Below, piece after piece: positions 29,433 to 39,873 of a stretch of DNA of 64,000 bases. Within the stretch, counting starts at the first letter, position 1. Each line of letters starts with the position of its first letter. The position numbers and the translations under genes are program-made. The stretch is from an uncultured Cytophagales bacterium (GTDB taxonomy: Bacteria > Bacteroidota > Bacteroidia > Cytophagales > Thermonemataceae). Under the pieces are notes generated by a model. The model ran no database searches and was not told where the DNA came from. It saw nothing but the letters and a program-made list of their open reading frames with translations. Where the stretch lies: assembly GCA_938002655.1 (NCBI GenBank), contig CALLAC010000001.1:1-64000 (forward strand). Direction: 5' to 3'.

Positions 29433-31727
29433 CTACTGATTTTTCAGGTTAGGAATAACGAAATAAATTTTAGTTCCTTTGCCAAGTTCTGACTCCAAAG
29501 AGATTTCACCGCCCAATTTGTTGATAGCTTCTTTTACAATATACAAGCCCAAGCCCGAACCAGCGAGCATGTCATTGGCTCTGTAAAACATATTAAACAC
29601 TTTATCCAAGTGATTTTTATGAATACCTATGCCATTATCTTGTATACTTACTTTGGCTTGCTTGCGTGTAACTTCTATTTTTACTTTGATGAAAGGCTTT
29701 TGCTGACGCATATTGGCGTATTTGATAGCATTGGAAAGCAAATTGTTGAAAATGATATTCAAACGGCTTTTATCGGAGTAGAAGGGAATTTTACTCTTGA
29801 TTTCAACGAGTTTTGAAATATGTTTGGAATTTTCCATATAATTGTACTGCTCAAAGCAGTTTTCAATCAGTTCTTGAAATTGAATATTTTCGGGCTGAAT
29901 ATCCAAACGAGCATTGCGAGAGTAGTCTAAAATATCTTTGATAAAATTATCCAGACGGCGAATACTTTTTTCTTGCAAACTCAAATATTCTTGAATTTGG
30001 GATATATCGTCGGTCATTCGGGCAAGCTGAATAAGTCCTAAAAGCGAAGAAATAGGGGCTCGTAAGTCATGAGAAACACTGTACACAAATCTATCTAATT
30101 CTGAATTGGCTTTACTCAGTTCTTCGTTGGCTTTGCGTATTTTCTCTTCTGCTATTTTTCTTTCGTGAATATCTAACGTAACGCCTGAAACACCTTGTAA
30201 TTTTCCATTTTCCTTGATAGCTTGTGCTTTGGTAAGAAACCATTTGTAATTGCCTGTATCTTTTTGATACTGACGCAGTTCTAGTTCATAGTTATCAATT
30301 TCTCCTGCAACCAACTTATCAAAATATTCGGCGAGTTTCTCTCTGTCTTCGGGATGAATGTATTCTTTGAGTTCTTGGCGGTTTTTAGGAACTTCATCGG
30401 TATCAGGGTTCATTCCGAATGAAATAAAAGTTTGCTTTGACCAAAAGATTTCACCTGTTTGGGTATTGGTATACCAAGACCCCATTTTAGCGAAGGTTTG
30501 GGCGTCTTCAAGTACTTGATTGGCTTTTTTGAGTTCATTTTCTTTTTGGCGAACTAGTTCCAAAGTATTTTTCAGGCGTTCTTCGCGTTTGGCAAGTTCT
30601 TCATTGAGCCGTTTTTCAGTTTCGAGTGCTTGAATAATTTTCTCTTCTGCCAGGGTTTGTTGGGTTACGTTATGTATAATTACCAGAACAGCATTGATAG
30701 TAGGCTCACGGAGCAGATTTTTAGCTTTGATTTCCATCCAATGAGCAGAGTTATCTTTATAGACAATGCGGAAAGTAGTACGAAAGAGTTTTCGGCGGGT
30801 ATTGATTACCTCGAAAAAGATTTTTTGAGCAAGTGAAGAGTCGTAAGGGTGTACTAGATCGAAAAAATTCTCGCCGTGTAGTTCGTTGCTCTGAAAGCCC
30901 CAACTCTTGTGAGCCGCAGGCGAAGCGTATAGAATAGTAGCGGCTTCGTCAAGCAAAAGTACCGAATCTTCTAAATTTTCAATGAGCAATTGGAATTTTT
31001 TGTTTTGGCTATCCAACAACTCTTCTACAAATTTATCCTGACTGCTAATATCTCGGAAAATCACATAAATATAAGCTTCTCCGTCATTTTCATCATAAAA
31101 GATTTCAGCTTTTACAGGTATTGTAGAGCCATCTTTTTGTAAAAAAAGTGAAATCATCTCGTAAGGCTCGGGGCTACGCTGTTTCACTTCAATCAGAAAG
31201 CGTTTCCAAGCATTAGGATTTTTTTGTTGGGCTAAATCGTTTTCTATTTCTAAAAATTTTTTGTTACGTATTTCTTCTAAACTATTGTAATGCAAATATT
31301 TGAGGGCAGAATGATTGGCTTGTAAAATATTACTGTTTTCTATATCTACAAACAAAATGCCTTCGCTTATTTCTTGGAGAACTTTTTGCAATTTGGGGGC
31401 AATATAGCTTCCTGCTTCCGAAATTTGCGAGTAAACAGTCCAAAGCCATTGATTTTGCTCTGCAAAAGGAATTATCTGCGAAAAGAGGGGTTTTTCAGAA
31501 ATCTTGTAATTCACATCGCCTATCCAAGTTTGTTGAGGAAGTTTTTCTACAAAAACATCGTTGAGACAATTATCTAAAAAATTGAATTTACCGAAATTTT
31601 TGCTTGAAATCTGAAAAAGACGTTGGGCTATGTTATTAGCTTGTAGAAGGATTCCTTTTTCGTTGATAATTATCCCTGCACACGTATCTCCTAATAAATT
31701 GAGCATATATTCTGCTACTGAAAGCAT
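29433..31727 (-). CDS. Multi-PAS sensor histidine kinase
   Basis: PAS-like segments; 'SVSHDLRAPISSLLGLIQLA' H-box; 'IFNNLLSNAIKYAN', 'GSGLGLYIVKEAI'. Confidence 0.93.
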   Translation of the reverse strand: MLSVAEYMLNLLGDTCAGIIINEKGILLQANNIAQRLFQISSKNFGKFNFLDNCLNDVFVEKLPQQTWIGDVNYKISEKPLFSQIIPFAEQNQWLWTVYSQISEAGSYIAPKLQKVLQEISEGILFVDIENSNILQANHSALKYLHYNSLEEIRNKKFLEIENDLAQQKNPNAWKRFLIEVKQRSPEPYEMISLFLQKDGSTIPVKAEIFYDENDGEAYIYVIFRDISSQDKFVEELLDSQNKKFQLLIENLEDSVLLLDEAATILYASPAAHKSWGFQSNELHGENFFDLVHPYDSSLAQKIFFEVINTRRKLFRTTFRIVYKDNSAHWMEIKAKNLLREPTINAVLVIIHNVTQQTLAEEKIIQALETEKRLNEELAKREERLKNTLELVRQKENELKKANQVLEDAQTFAKMGSWYTNTQTGEIFWSKQTFISFGMNPDTDEVPKNRQELKEYIHPEDREKLAEYFDKLVAGEIDNYELELRQYQKDTGNYKWFLTKAQAIKENGKLQGVSGVTLDIHERKIAEEKIRKANEELSKANSELDRFVYSVSHDLRAPISSLLGLIQLARMTDDISQIQEYLSLQEKSIRRLDNFIKDILDYSRNARLDIQPENIQFQELIENCFEQYNYMENSKHISKLVEIKSKIPFYSDKSRLNIIFNNLLSNAIKYANMRQQKPFIKVKIEVTRKQAKVSIQDNGIGIHKNHLDKVFNMFYRANDMLAGSGLGLYIVKEAINKLGGEISLESELGKGTKIYFVIPNLKNQ

Positions 31728-31863
31728 AGCAAGGTTTGTTTATGGTGTTTTGAAATAATTTTGTGGCTTTTTTTACACGATTTTTTTCAAAATCTGCTGA
31801 AAAAGCCTTTAATTTGGCACTAAAATACAAATTTTTTGGAAAAGCAACCATAAAATTTCAGTT

Positions 31864-33825
31864 ATGGGACACGACCAAAAAGACCTACATAAGTTTTCCG
31901 TAGCAGGAACATTGGTGACATTGGGCATTGTTTTTGGGGATATTGGTACTTCGCCTTTGTACGTAATGTCAGCAGTAATCAGTACTATTGAAAAACATGG
32001 GGGGGTGCTCAATAAGGATTTCATCTTTGGTGTAGTATCGGCAGTTTTCTGGACGCTCACAATGCAAACTACACTCAAATACGTGGTAATTACGTTACGA
32101 GCCGATAACAAAGGCGAAGGCGGGATATTTTCACTTTATACCCTGGTACGTAGGCGTGCCAAATGGCTGGTGGTAGTGGCTATGATAGGCGGTTCTATGC
32201 TTCTTGCCGAAGGAATTATCACGCCTCCGATTTCTGTGGTTTCAGCCATTGAAGGTTTGCGTCAAATCAATCCTAATATAGAGGAAAAGCATATTTTACT
32301 TCTTGCAACGCTGATTATTACTTTTATATTTTTTCTGCAACGCTTCGGAACTTCTTTTGTGGGCAAAAGTTTTGGTCCCATTATGCTTGTTTGGTTCAGT
32401 ATGCTGGGGGTTTTGGGAATTTTTCAAATTTTGCGTTATCCTGAAATCTTGAAGGCTGTCAATCCATACTATGCCTATCAAATGCTTACTAAAATGCCCA
32501 ATGGTTTTTGGATACTTGGGGCAGTATTTCTCTGTACTACTGGGGCAGAGGCTTTGTATTCAGATTTAGGCCATTGTGGGAGGGGAAATGTACGGGTAAG
32601 TTGGAGCTTTGTAAAAACAATGCTTTTACTAAATTACTTCGGACAAGGTTCTTGGCTTATTTCTCAAACAAAAATCAAGACTGGAATCAATCCTTTTTAT
32701 GGTATTATGCCTGATTGGTTTGTATTTACAGGGATAATTATTGCTACATTTGCGGCAATTATTGCCAGCCAAGCCCTTATTTCAGGCTCATTTACGCTTG
32801 TCAGCGAGGCAATACGGCTCAACCTTTTTCCCAAACTGAAAATCAATTATCCTTCCAAATTTAAGGGGCAACTTTATATTCCGAGTGTGAATACGATGCT
32901 ATACATAGGTTGTATGGGTGTGGTTTGGTTTTTCAAAGAATCGTCGGCGATGGAAGCGGCTTACGGGCTTTCGGTAAATACTACAATGCTGATGACCACC
33001 ATTCTGCTTGCATATTTTTTACAATCAAGAGGTTTACCTGCTTGGGGAGTTGCTATTTTTCTGATAATTTATCTTTCCATAGAATTATCTTTTTATTCGA
33101 CAAACCTCGTTAAGTTTGCTCATGGGGGGTATGTAACATTTGCAATTGCTTCGGCGATAGTTTTTGTAATGTGGGTGCGTAGCCGTGCCGTTGAAATCAA
33201 ACGCAGGCTTACTGAATACGTAAAAATTACTGATTATTTGGAGCAAATTAAAGAATTGAGTAAAGATGTTAGTGTACCCAAATATGCTACGCATCTTGTT
33301 TTTTTGAGTACAATGCGAAGTGATGATAAAGTAGAGCAGAAAATCATTTATTCTATTTTGCAAAAACAGCCCAAACGTGCCGATATTTACTGGTTTGTAC
33401 ACATTGAAGTAACTGACGAGCCTTATACAATGGAATACCGAGCTAAAATTATTGCCGACAACGATTTGGTGAAAGTAGAATTTCGTTTAGGCTTCCGCAT
33501 AGAGCAGAAAGTAAGTTTATTTCTGAGGCTAGTCATTCAGGATATGGTACGCAATGGCGAAATAGACGTACGCAGTCGTTATTATTCGCTCAAAGGTAGA
33601 AACATAATAGGGGATTTTCGTTTTGTAATTCTAGAAGAAGTACTTTCTTCAGATAATGACTTGCCTTTTATCGAGCAATTTATTCTCAATACTGATATAA
33701 GCATCAAAAATCTGACAGCTTCACCTGAAAAATGGTTTGGCTTGGATACCAGCCTTGTAACTATTGAAAAAGTGCCGCTTGTTATCAATCCTATTCGTGA
33801 TATAACCCTGACAAGGGTGCAGTAA
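31864..33825 (+). CDS. kup: KUP/HAK/KT family potassium transporter
   Basis: 'GIVFGDIGTSPLYVMSAV', 'RADNKGEGGIFSLYTLVRRRAKW', 'GAEALYSDLGHCGRGNVRVSW'. Confidence 0.95.
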   Translation: MGHDQKDLHKFSVAGTLVTLGIVFGDIGTSPLYVMSAVISTIEKHGGVLNKDFIFGVVSAVFWTLTMQTTLKYVVITLRADNKGEGGIFSLYTLVRRRAKWLVVVAMIGGSMLLAEGIITPPISVVSAIEGLRQINPNIEEKHILLLATLIITFIFFLQRFGTSFVGKSFGPIMLVWFSMLGVLGIFQILRYPEILKAVNPYYAYQMLTKMPNGFWILGAVFLCTTGAEALYSDLGHCGRGNVRVSWSFVKTMLLLNYFGQGSWLISQTKIKTGINPFYGIMPDWFVFTGIIIATFAAIIASQALISGSFTLVSEAIRLNLFPKLKINYPSKFKGQLYIPSVNTMLYIGCMGVVWFFKESSAMEAAYGLSVNTTMLMTTILLAYFLQSRGLPAWGVAIFLIIYLSIELSFYSTNLVKFAHGGYVTFAIASAIVFVMWVRSRAVEIKRRLTEYVKITDYLEQIKELSKDVSVPKYATHLVFLSTMRSDDKVEQKIIYSILQKQPKRADIYWFVHIEVTDEPYTMEYRAKIIADNDLVKVEFRLGFRIEQKVSLFLRLVIQDMVRNGEIDVRSRYYSLKGRNIIGDFRFVILEEVLSSDNDLPFIEQFILNTDISIKNLTASPEKWFGLDTSLVTIEKVPLVINPIRDITLTRVQ

Positions 33826-33862
33826 AAACAAAGCCTCTGCTACAAGCAGAGGCTTTGTTTTT
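33823..33862. terminator. Bidirectional terminator between convergent kup and rplT
   Basis: TAAAAACAAAGCCTCTGCtacaaGCAGAGGCTTTGTTTTTA; overlaps the rplT stop codon. Confidence 0.9.
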
Positions 33863-34214
33863 ATGCTGATTGCTTTACTTTATCCACAACTGCCTTGAAG
33901 GCTTCGGGATGGTTCATGGCCAAATCAGCAAGCACCTTTCTGTTCATTGCCAAACCTACCTTGTTGTACATACCCATAAAACGCGAGTAGGAAAGCCCAT
34001 ATTGGCGAACACCCGCATTGATACGAGCTATCCAAAGGCGGCGAAAATCTCTTTTGCGTTGCTTTCTATCGCGATACGCATATTGCCAAGCTCTTTCTAC
34101 GGCATTTTTGGCAATAGTCCAAACGTTTTTACGTCTGCCAAAAAAACCTTTGGCAAACTTCATCATTTTTTTTCTTTTAGCACGAGAGGCTACTACATTT
34201 ACTGAACGTGGCAT
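33861..34214 (-). CDS. rplT: 50S ribosomal protein L20
   Basis: '[62 protein letters not shown]'. Confidence 0.97.
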   Translation of the reverse strand: MPRSVNVVASRAKRKKMMKFAKGFFGRRKNVWTIAKNAVERAWQYAYRDRKQRKRDFRRLWIARINAGVRQYGLSYSRFMGMYNKVGLAMNRKVLADLAMNHPEAFKAVVDKVKQSA

Positions 34215-34309
34215 AATTTTCTGTTGTTTTTGATTTTTGGCGTTGCCAAAGCAAACTTTTAGCCAAGAAATCGGGTGAAACCATAGAACCAAATAAAATT
34301 TTGTGTGAA

Positions 34310-34504
34310 TTATAAATTCAAAAGAGCCTTCACACGGGGCATATCGGCAGGGGAAACGAGTGTAAAATGCGACAAACGACGCTTCTGTTTGGTTTCTTTT
34401 TTGGTAAGAATGTGGTTTTTGTAAGCGTGCTTACGACGAACTTTACCTGTGCCTGTGAGGCGAAAACGCTTTTTTGCTCCCGAATTAGTTTTTACTTTGG
34501 GCAT
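34310..34504 (-). CDS. rpmI: 50S ribosomal protein L35
   Basis: '[44 protein letters not shown]'. Confidence 0.97.
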   Translation of the reverse strand: MPKVKTNSGAKKRFRLTGTGKVRRKHAYKNHILTKKETKQKRRLSHFTLVSPADMPRVKALLNL

Positions 34505-34541
34505 TTTCGTATAAGTTTAGTTGAACAGAAATTTTAGGGGG

Positions 34542-34571
34542 CAAATTTAGTAAAATTTTTCCTTTTACCAA
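34542..34571 (-). promoter_or_regulatory. Bacteroidota-type promoter for rpmI-rplT
   Basis: TTG-N19-TAAATTTG on the minus strand. Confidence 0.75.
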
Positions 34572-34585
34572 AATCTCAAAAAAGA

Positions 34586-35014
34586 TTATTTCGGCAAAAG
34601 GTTGAGCATATTAGACGTAGCTTGAGAAATCAGCGTACCATCAAGGTGTACGATTTCTCCCTTCATCTGAATGATTTGCCTGCCTTTCCGAATAGTAGAG
34701 GCTTTGGCAACAATGGTATCACCTTTTTGAGCCTTTCCAACAAAATCTACTACCAAATTGATAGAAACCGAAGGATAAGGTTTTTCCATTGCCGCTACTG
34801 TTATGCCAATTATTTCATCTAAAATGAGTGCTTGTATACCTCCGTGCAATAGCCCCAAAGGGTTGCACATATCTTCTCGCACCAAAATGTGCATCTCGGC
34901 AGAGCCTTCTTCTATATGCTTGAGCGTCCCATTTATCCATTTGAGGACTGGTGGAGCAAAATCAGGTACAGGTTGATTGATAAAACTTTGGAGCGTCTGT
35001 AAAATCGAATTCAT
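34586..35014 (-). CDS. PaaI-like hotdog thioesterase
   Basis: 'MCNPLGLLHGGIQALILDEIIGI', 'SINLVVDFVGKAQKGDTI'. Confidence 0.85.
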   Translation of the reverse strand: MNSILQTLQSFINQPVPDFAPPVLKWINGTLKHIEEGSAEMHILVREDMCNPLGLLHGGIQALILDEIIGITVAAMEKPYPSVSINLVVDFVGKAQKGDTIVAKASTIRKGRQIIQMKGEIVHLDGTLISQATSNMLNLLPK

Positions 35015-35141
35015 ATATCTGAAAATATTACAAGGGCAAAGGTAAGAAAAATCCTAAGTAAGTTTTACAAAAAAGTATGATTAAAATCATCTGTTTTTAT
35101 TTGGATTTTTTCTAAATAGCTTTTATCTTTGTTGAAAATTT

Positions 35142-35519
35142 GTGAAAATGGAAAGTAAAGCATCGTGGATAGAGCTGTATCGCAATAAAAAGGGGGCCAT
35201 CTATCAGTGTGAAAATACCCATCGTTTTGTGATAGAATTTGGTGGTACAAGCACTTTTTTCACATTTCAGCAATTCAAAGATTTTGGGCGGGTGATTGCT
35301 CAAATCAATTTGAATGTAATGCTGGAACGTATAGAACGAGCTTTTGATGTAGAAATTATCTATCTGCCCCAAAATGACCAAATCTATCAGTTAGAAATTT
35401 GTGAAGTGTATTATCTGAAAGATTTGCTTGCAGGAGCAAAGGCTTTTTTGGAGCTAAATAGCCTTTTGCACGAACTTGCTATCAATGCTTTTGAAACAGA
35501 ACGTTGTTCTACTGCTTAA
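35142..35519 (+). CDS. Conserved-looking hypothetical protein (125 aa)
   Basis: ORF with likely ATG start, followed closely by the ferredoxin-like gene. Confidence 0.65.
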   Translation: MKMESKASWIELYRNKKGAIYQCENTHRFVIEFGGTSTFFTFQQFKDFGRVIAQINLNVMLERIERAFDVEIIYLPQNDQIYQLEICEVYYLKDLLAGAKAFLELNSLLHELAINAFETERCSTA

Positions 35520-35529
35520 AAATTTGAGA

Positions 35530-35802
35530 ATGAGCAAAAAATATGAACTACCTGCCCAAGTAGTATGTATGTGTATGGGAAGCAAATGCCGAAAGTATAA
35601 CAAAGACTATTATAAAGATTTGAAAGATGCTCTTAAAAAGAAGAGCCTGCACTATCAGATAGAAATTTTGAAAACAGATTGCACAGGACGCTGTAAGTCG
35701 GCTCCTGTGGTTTGCTTTCAGCCTCAAAATCGTTGGCTCATTGATTTTTCTGAAAAAGAGTGGCAAAAAAATATTCAAGATTTATTTGAAATAGAGCTAT
35801 AA
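35530..35802 (+). CDS. Thioredoxin-like [2Fe-2S] ferredoxin family protein
   Basis: 'VVCMCMGSKCRKYN...LKTDCTGRCKSAPVVCFQPQNRW'; start set at 35530. Confidence 0.8.
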   Translation: MSKKYELPAQVVCMCMGSKCRKYNKDYYKDLKDALKKKSLHYQIEILKTDCTGRCKSAPVVCFQPQNRWLIDFSEKEWQKNIQDLFEIEL

Positions 35803-35844
35803 AGCAAAAAAGGAGACAGTAGAAAAGCCTCTTTTTACTGAATA

Positions 35845-37992
35845 TCAATTTTGTGAAAGAAAGCTATCGCCTTTATTGAGCATAGCCATCTCTTCTTGCG
35901 AAAGTTCGTTGAATAAGAACACATAAAAGATTTTTCGTTCTACTTCCAATTTTCCTGCCAGCATTTGCACAAGGGTTTGCTTGCCGAACGGGTCAATAAT
36001 TTTTCCTGTGGTACGCCTATTGAAAACTTTGGAGTTGAGTTGGAACTTGCGGTCTTTGAGGTCAATGATATTTTTGTAGTCAGTTTCTATGAGTACATCT
36101 ACAGGGTAACCTTCCAACTGGCTTCGTTTGTAGCGGAATTTTCGCAAAATAAAGTTATTTACTTTCAGAATAGTAAATTTCTCGTCTGTAACAATAATGC
36201 CATCGTAGATTTTACTTAAAATCATTTGGAAAACAGCCGATTCTTCGGAGACGACATTGAGTTTAGCTTCAAATTCTCGCATCCAAGTATCATATTCTTT
36301 CACGCGTTTTTGCAATTCTAATTCTTTTTCTTCAATTTGTTTGTTGAAATCTTGTGCTTCTGCAAGTAGTTTGAGATTTTTCTCGTTAGCTTTTACAGCG
36401 GCAATGTTGGTAGCAATACGGCGAGAAAGACGCTCAACGAAGTCAATTACGTATTGTTCGTATACCTGCATAGAGGCAAGTTCCAGAACACCTTCGATTT
36501 TCTCATCAGTTTTGATAGGTACAATCAAGATAGCAGTAGGTTTGAGGATACCTGTTCCGGATTTGATGAAAGTGTAATTTTCGGGAATATCGGTAATGAG
36601 TTTGGTATCGCCTTCACGCCAAGTTTCGCCGATAAGTCCTTCGCCGAAATTAACGCGTTTTTTCAAATATTTTTGCCTTTCGTAAGCATAAGCGGCTGTG
36701 AGTTCTAGAAAGGGGGCTTGTGGATTATCATCATTTACAATAAATAAGCCTCCTTGTACGGAACCAGTACGCTTGGTAAGTTCGGTAATAATTTCGTAAG
36801 ATTGCTTAACGATGTTGTCGCTGTTGTTTTTGAGAATTTCACCGAATATTGCAAAGCCTTCGTTTTCCCAACTGCGTTGCTTTTCTTGGTTGATAAATTC
36901 TTGGAGTTGTTTGTTGCGTTGTTCAGCTTCTTGAATGCTGTCTCTCAGCTTTTGAAGCATAATTTTGAAGTTTTTGGCAAGGTCGCCTACTTCGTCATCT
37001 GTGGTTACTCTGTCCAAGAATTCGTCTTGGCTACGCAAACCTTTTACAACCGATTTAGCAACTCTATCCAATACAATAATAGGTTGCGAAATACTGAAAG
37101 AGAAATACACTGCAAAAAAACCACCTGTAAGAAGCATAATGATAAGAGCGGCAATCACAATGAGGCGAGCTCTAAAAATAAGCCCTTCAATATAAAAAGA
37201 AATTACCTCAAAAATCGATTGTACTTCGGTATTGATTTGTTCGTAGATTTTTGTTAGCTCTCCACGCAAGCCTTTTTTGCTATCAAAGCCAATTTCTTGC
37301 TCTATTTCTACGATTCTATCAAACATTTTTTCATAGTCGGCGACATATTCTAGGAAAGTTTCTTTGCGTTTACTGTCTAGGGGGCTATCTGTAATTTTTC
37401 GTTTGAGCTTATCGGCAGTTTGGTGGAGTTTGGTTTTATAGTCTAGCTCTTTACGCAAGAAGAAATCTTTTTCATGCCTACGAAGTTGTAAAACGAGTTC
37501 TTTATCTACGTCTACTTTTTCCAAGAAATGTGCATAATCCCTCATTCTGCCCTCCATACCAAAGTTTTTAAATCCTCTTTCTCTAATTCTTTTGCGAAGC
37601 AATTCAAAAAGGCGATTATATTTTTCACGCATTTCTTTGAGGGTTTGAATTTTTTGGTTAAAATTAAATTCTTTGGTAGTAGAGCTTTCGTTTAGACGGG
37701 CAAATAATTTTTTACTTTCTCTGATATTCGTTTCAATGCTTGTAATATTTTTACTTTTTCCACTTGCCATAAAAGCCTCATTTCGGGCATCTACTACAAG
37801 AAAATCTTTCTGTAAAACATCTATTTGAGCCATAAGATGTCTTAGTTCGTTCAAATCGTCTTTGTAGGCTTGGTAACGATTGATGCTTCCCTGATACAAA
37901 AAGGTAATCCCCCCGATTACTCCTGCTAATGTGATAAGCAGCAAAAAAGAAAGCAAAATTTTCGTTTGAATTTTTCGAAAAGATATTTTCAT
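35845..37992 (-). CDS. Membrane sensor with HAMP, GAF and PAS-like segments, no recognisable output domain
   Basis: Two TM segments; GAF-like 'GGLFIVNDD...YLKKRVNFGEGLIGETWREGDTKLITDIP'; PAS-like C-terminus. Confidence 0.8.
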   Translation of the reverse strand: MKISFRKIQTKILLSFLLLITLAGVIGGITFLYQGSINRYQAYKDDLNELRHLMAQIDVLQKDFLVVDARNEAFMASGKSKNITSIETNIRESKKLFARLNESSTTKEFNFNQKIQTLKEMREKYNRLFELLRKRIRERGFKNFGMEGRMRDYAHFLEKVDVDKELVLQLRRHEKDFFLRKELDYKTKLHQTADKLKRKITDSPLDSKRKETFLEYVADYEKMFDRIVEIEQEIGFDSKKGLRGELTKIYEQINTEVQSIFEVISFYIEGLIFRARLIVIAALIIMLLTGGFFAVYFSFSISQPIIVLDRVAKSVVKGLRSQDEFLDRVTTDDEVGDLAKNFKIMLQKLRDSIQEAEQRNKQLQEFINQEKQRSWENEGFAIFGEILKNNSDNIVKQSYEIITELTKRTGSVQGGLFIVNDDNPQAPFLELTAAYAYERQKYLKKRVNFGEGLIGETWREGDTKLITDIPENYTFIKSGTGILKPTAILIVPIKTDEKIEGVLELASMQVYEQYVIDFVERLSRRIATNIAAVKANEKNLKLLAEAQDFNKQIEEKELELQKRVKEYDTWMREFEAKLNVVSEESAVFQMILSKIYDGIIVTDEKFTILKVNNFILRKFRYKRSQLEGYPVDVLIETDYKNIIDLKDRKFQLNSKVFNRRTTGKIIDPFGKQTLVQMLAGKLEVERKIFYVFLFNELSQEEMAMLNKGDSFLSQN

Positions 37993-38561
37993 ATTTTTCC
38001 TTGTTGATAATTTTTAGGAACTTCTTCTTCTTCTTCTAAACTAAATGCATAGAGATGGCTATCTAATTGAAAAGTTCCTTCTTGATAACTCCTGACGAAA
38101 TTTTCAATTTCAGTTTTATCTATTTTATCTCTGTTTAGTGCTATGGTCATTAGTACGAAAGCATCTTCGGCTTGGTAGTCTTCATCGTCGTATTCTATAA
38201 ATTCTTGTACTTTTATTTCGCCTTCGGATTCTAGCTCTGCGATAATTTCAGCTTTGTACTCCCAGATTTCTTCCCAACGTTTTTCTGATAGTTTACTTTC
38301 GTAGCCTTTGTAGTCGGGAAAAATTTTTTGAGCTTCTTCATCTGCTTTTTCTTCCAAAACGGCCATATAATGCAGATACAAAGGCATCAGAGCTACATCA
38401 AACAAAACTTCTTTTTCTTTATATTTTCCTACAAAAAAGAAGTAAGCGGTTTCTTCGTCTGAGTCTTCGTTGGGGTTGTAGACCCAACGTAAGTTATTTT
38501 CTTTCAGATATTTCTTGATACTCAAAGCGTCGTTTGCGTCAAAATAGGCTTTATGTTTCAT
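37989..38561 (-). CDS. Acidic hypothetical protein
   Basis: 190-aa ORF whose stop overlaps the ATG of the downstream sensor (37989/37992). Confidence 0.65.
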   Translation of the reverse strand: MKHKAYFDANDALSIKKYLKENNLRWVYNPNEDSDEETAYFFFVGKYKEKEVLFDVALMPLYLHYMAVLEEKADEEAQKIFPDYKGYESKLSEKRWEEIWEYKAEIIAELESEGEIKVQEFIEYDDEDYQAEDAFVLMTIALNRDKIDKTEIENFVRSYQEGTFQLDSHLYAFSLEEEEEVPKNYQQGKI

Positions 38562-38620
38562 CTTTCAAAGATAAATTTTTGTAAGCAAAAAACAAATTTT
38601 ATTTCTTGAAAAGTTCAAGA

Positions 38621-38650
38621 AAACTGCTTATTATTTCTGATAAGCAGTTT
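38621..38650 (-). terminator. Intrinsic terminator after the DUF4476 gene
   Basis: AAACTGCTTAT-N8-ATAAGCAGTTT stem-loop. Confidence 0.65.
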
Positions 38651-38661
38651 TTAGGTGTATT

Positions 38662-39798
38662 TTATCTGCCTTTTTGCGAATTGATAAATTCTTGTAGTTC
38701 TTCGCGAGTACTGCTGAACGAAAACTCATTGGCTACCATAAAATATCGGCGACGCTCTTCGATGGCAGTGTATTCGTAAAGAAATTTGGCAATTTCGAGG
38801 CGTTGCTCGTCAAAATTAAAAAGTTTAACGATACCTCGCACCTGTTCTACTGAAAAGCAGTTGTAGTTGCGTGTAATATTTTTGGCAACTCTCATTCGGG
38901 TATCGGATATATTTTCGCGACGAATAGATTGCATAATATTGGTATAATCGTTGTTGCTTACGGCACAAGCAGTAGCGGGCAAGGTATTGTTATTGGGGTT
39001 ATTGAGCTGATTTTGTTGCAAAAATGCTTCCCATTGCTGATAATTAACCTGACTTTGAAAAACTTGTGAGGCGGTAAGCAGATTACCAACATCATAGATG
39101 TTGGAATAAGAAAGACGCATAGCATCTAGGCGGTTGTTTTCGTTATTAAGCAGACAGACAAGTCGCATGAGTTGCGAAACTGCCAAGCAATTGTTTTGTA
39201 CTGCTTGCCGAACGGCATTGAAACGCATATTTTCATTTTGTAAGCTACGAATACGAACCGCAATACTCTGGAACATACTTTCAGGAATGGGAGCAGAGCA
39301 ATTTTTAGCTCCCCAATAAATCTGATAGTCAGGGTAATTGTAAGGTGGATAACCTGTAAAATTGGATGTATTGGAATGGGAAGGATTATCGGGATTAGTA
39401 GGGTTGGTGGGAGTATTGGGATAAATATTGATAGGTGTGCCCCCTTTGTTGATGAAGTCGTACAACATTACTACCGAAGAAAATTTGGTAAATCCGTCAT
39501 ATACTATGTAGTAGTTTTCGGGGTCAAAGATGGTGGCGTAAGCATTTTCGGCAAGAGCAAGGCGGTTTTGCTCTTCACGAAATAAAGACATCAGCTCGCG
39601 AATCTGCTCAGCAGAAAGGCAGTTGTCTTGCGTAAAACGTACTGCCTCTTGCAATTTACGGGCTTCGTTGGCTATGGCACTTATTTGTTGTTTGCGTTGT
39701 TGAAACAGGCTATTTGCTAGCGGGCGAGCACAGCGAGTTTGAGCTTGTGTAGTAGCAATGCTCAAAAAAAACATTGAAACAAGTAAAAACTTTTTCAT
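38662..39798 (-). CDS. Secreted protein with three DUF4476-like repeats
   Basis: Signal peptide; three ~100-aa repeats with 'NCLSAEQIRELM', 'NCLAVSQLMRLV', 'NCFSVEQVRGIV'. Confidence 0.8.
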   Translation of the reverse strand: MKKFLLVSMFFLSIATTQAQTRCARPLANSLFQQRKQQISAIANEARKLQEAVRFTQDNCLSAEQIRELMSLFREEQNRLALAENAYATIFDPENYYIVYDGFTKFSSVVMLYDFINKGGTPINIYPNTPTNPTNPDNPSHSNTSNFTGYPPYNYPDYQIYWGAKNCSAPIPESMFQSIAVRIRSLQNENMRFNAVRQAVQNNCLAVSQLMRLVCLLNNENNRLDAMRLSYSNIYDVGNLLTASQVFQSQVNYQQWEAFLQQNQLNNPNNNTLPATACAVSNNDYTNIMQSIRRENISDTRMRVAKNITRNYNCFSVEQVRGIVKLFNFDEQRLEIAKFLYEYTAIEERRRYFMVANEFSFSSTREELQEFINSQKGR

Positions 39799-39873
39799 AT
39801 AATTGCAGAGTTAGAATTAAAAGATAACAAGCAACTGGCGTGTAAGTGTAACACGCTTCTCTTTCAAAGACAA

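Noticed and set aside
36754-37257. 167-aa plus-strand ORF
   Set aside because: Antisense to the HAMP/GAF/PAS sensor
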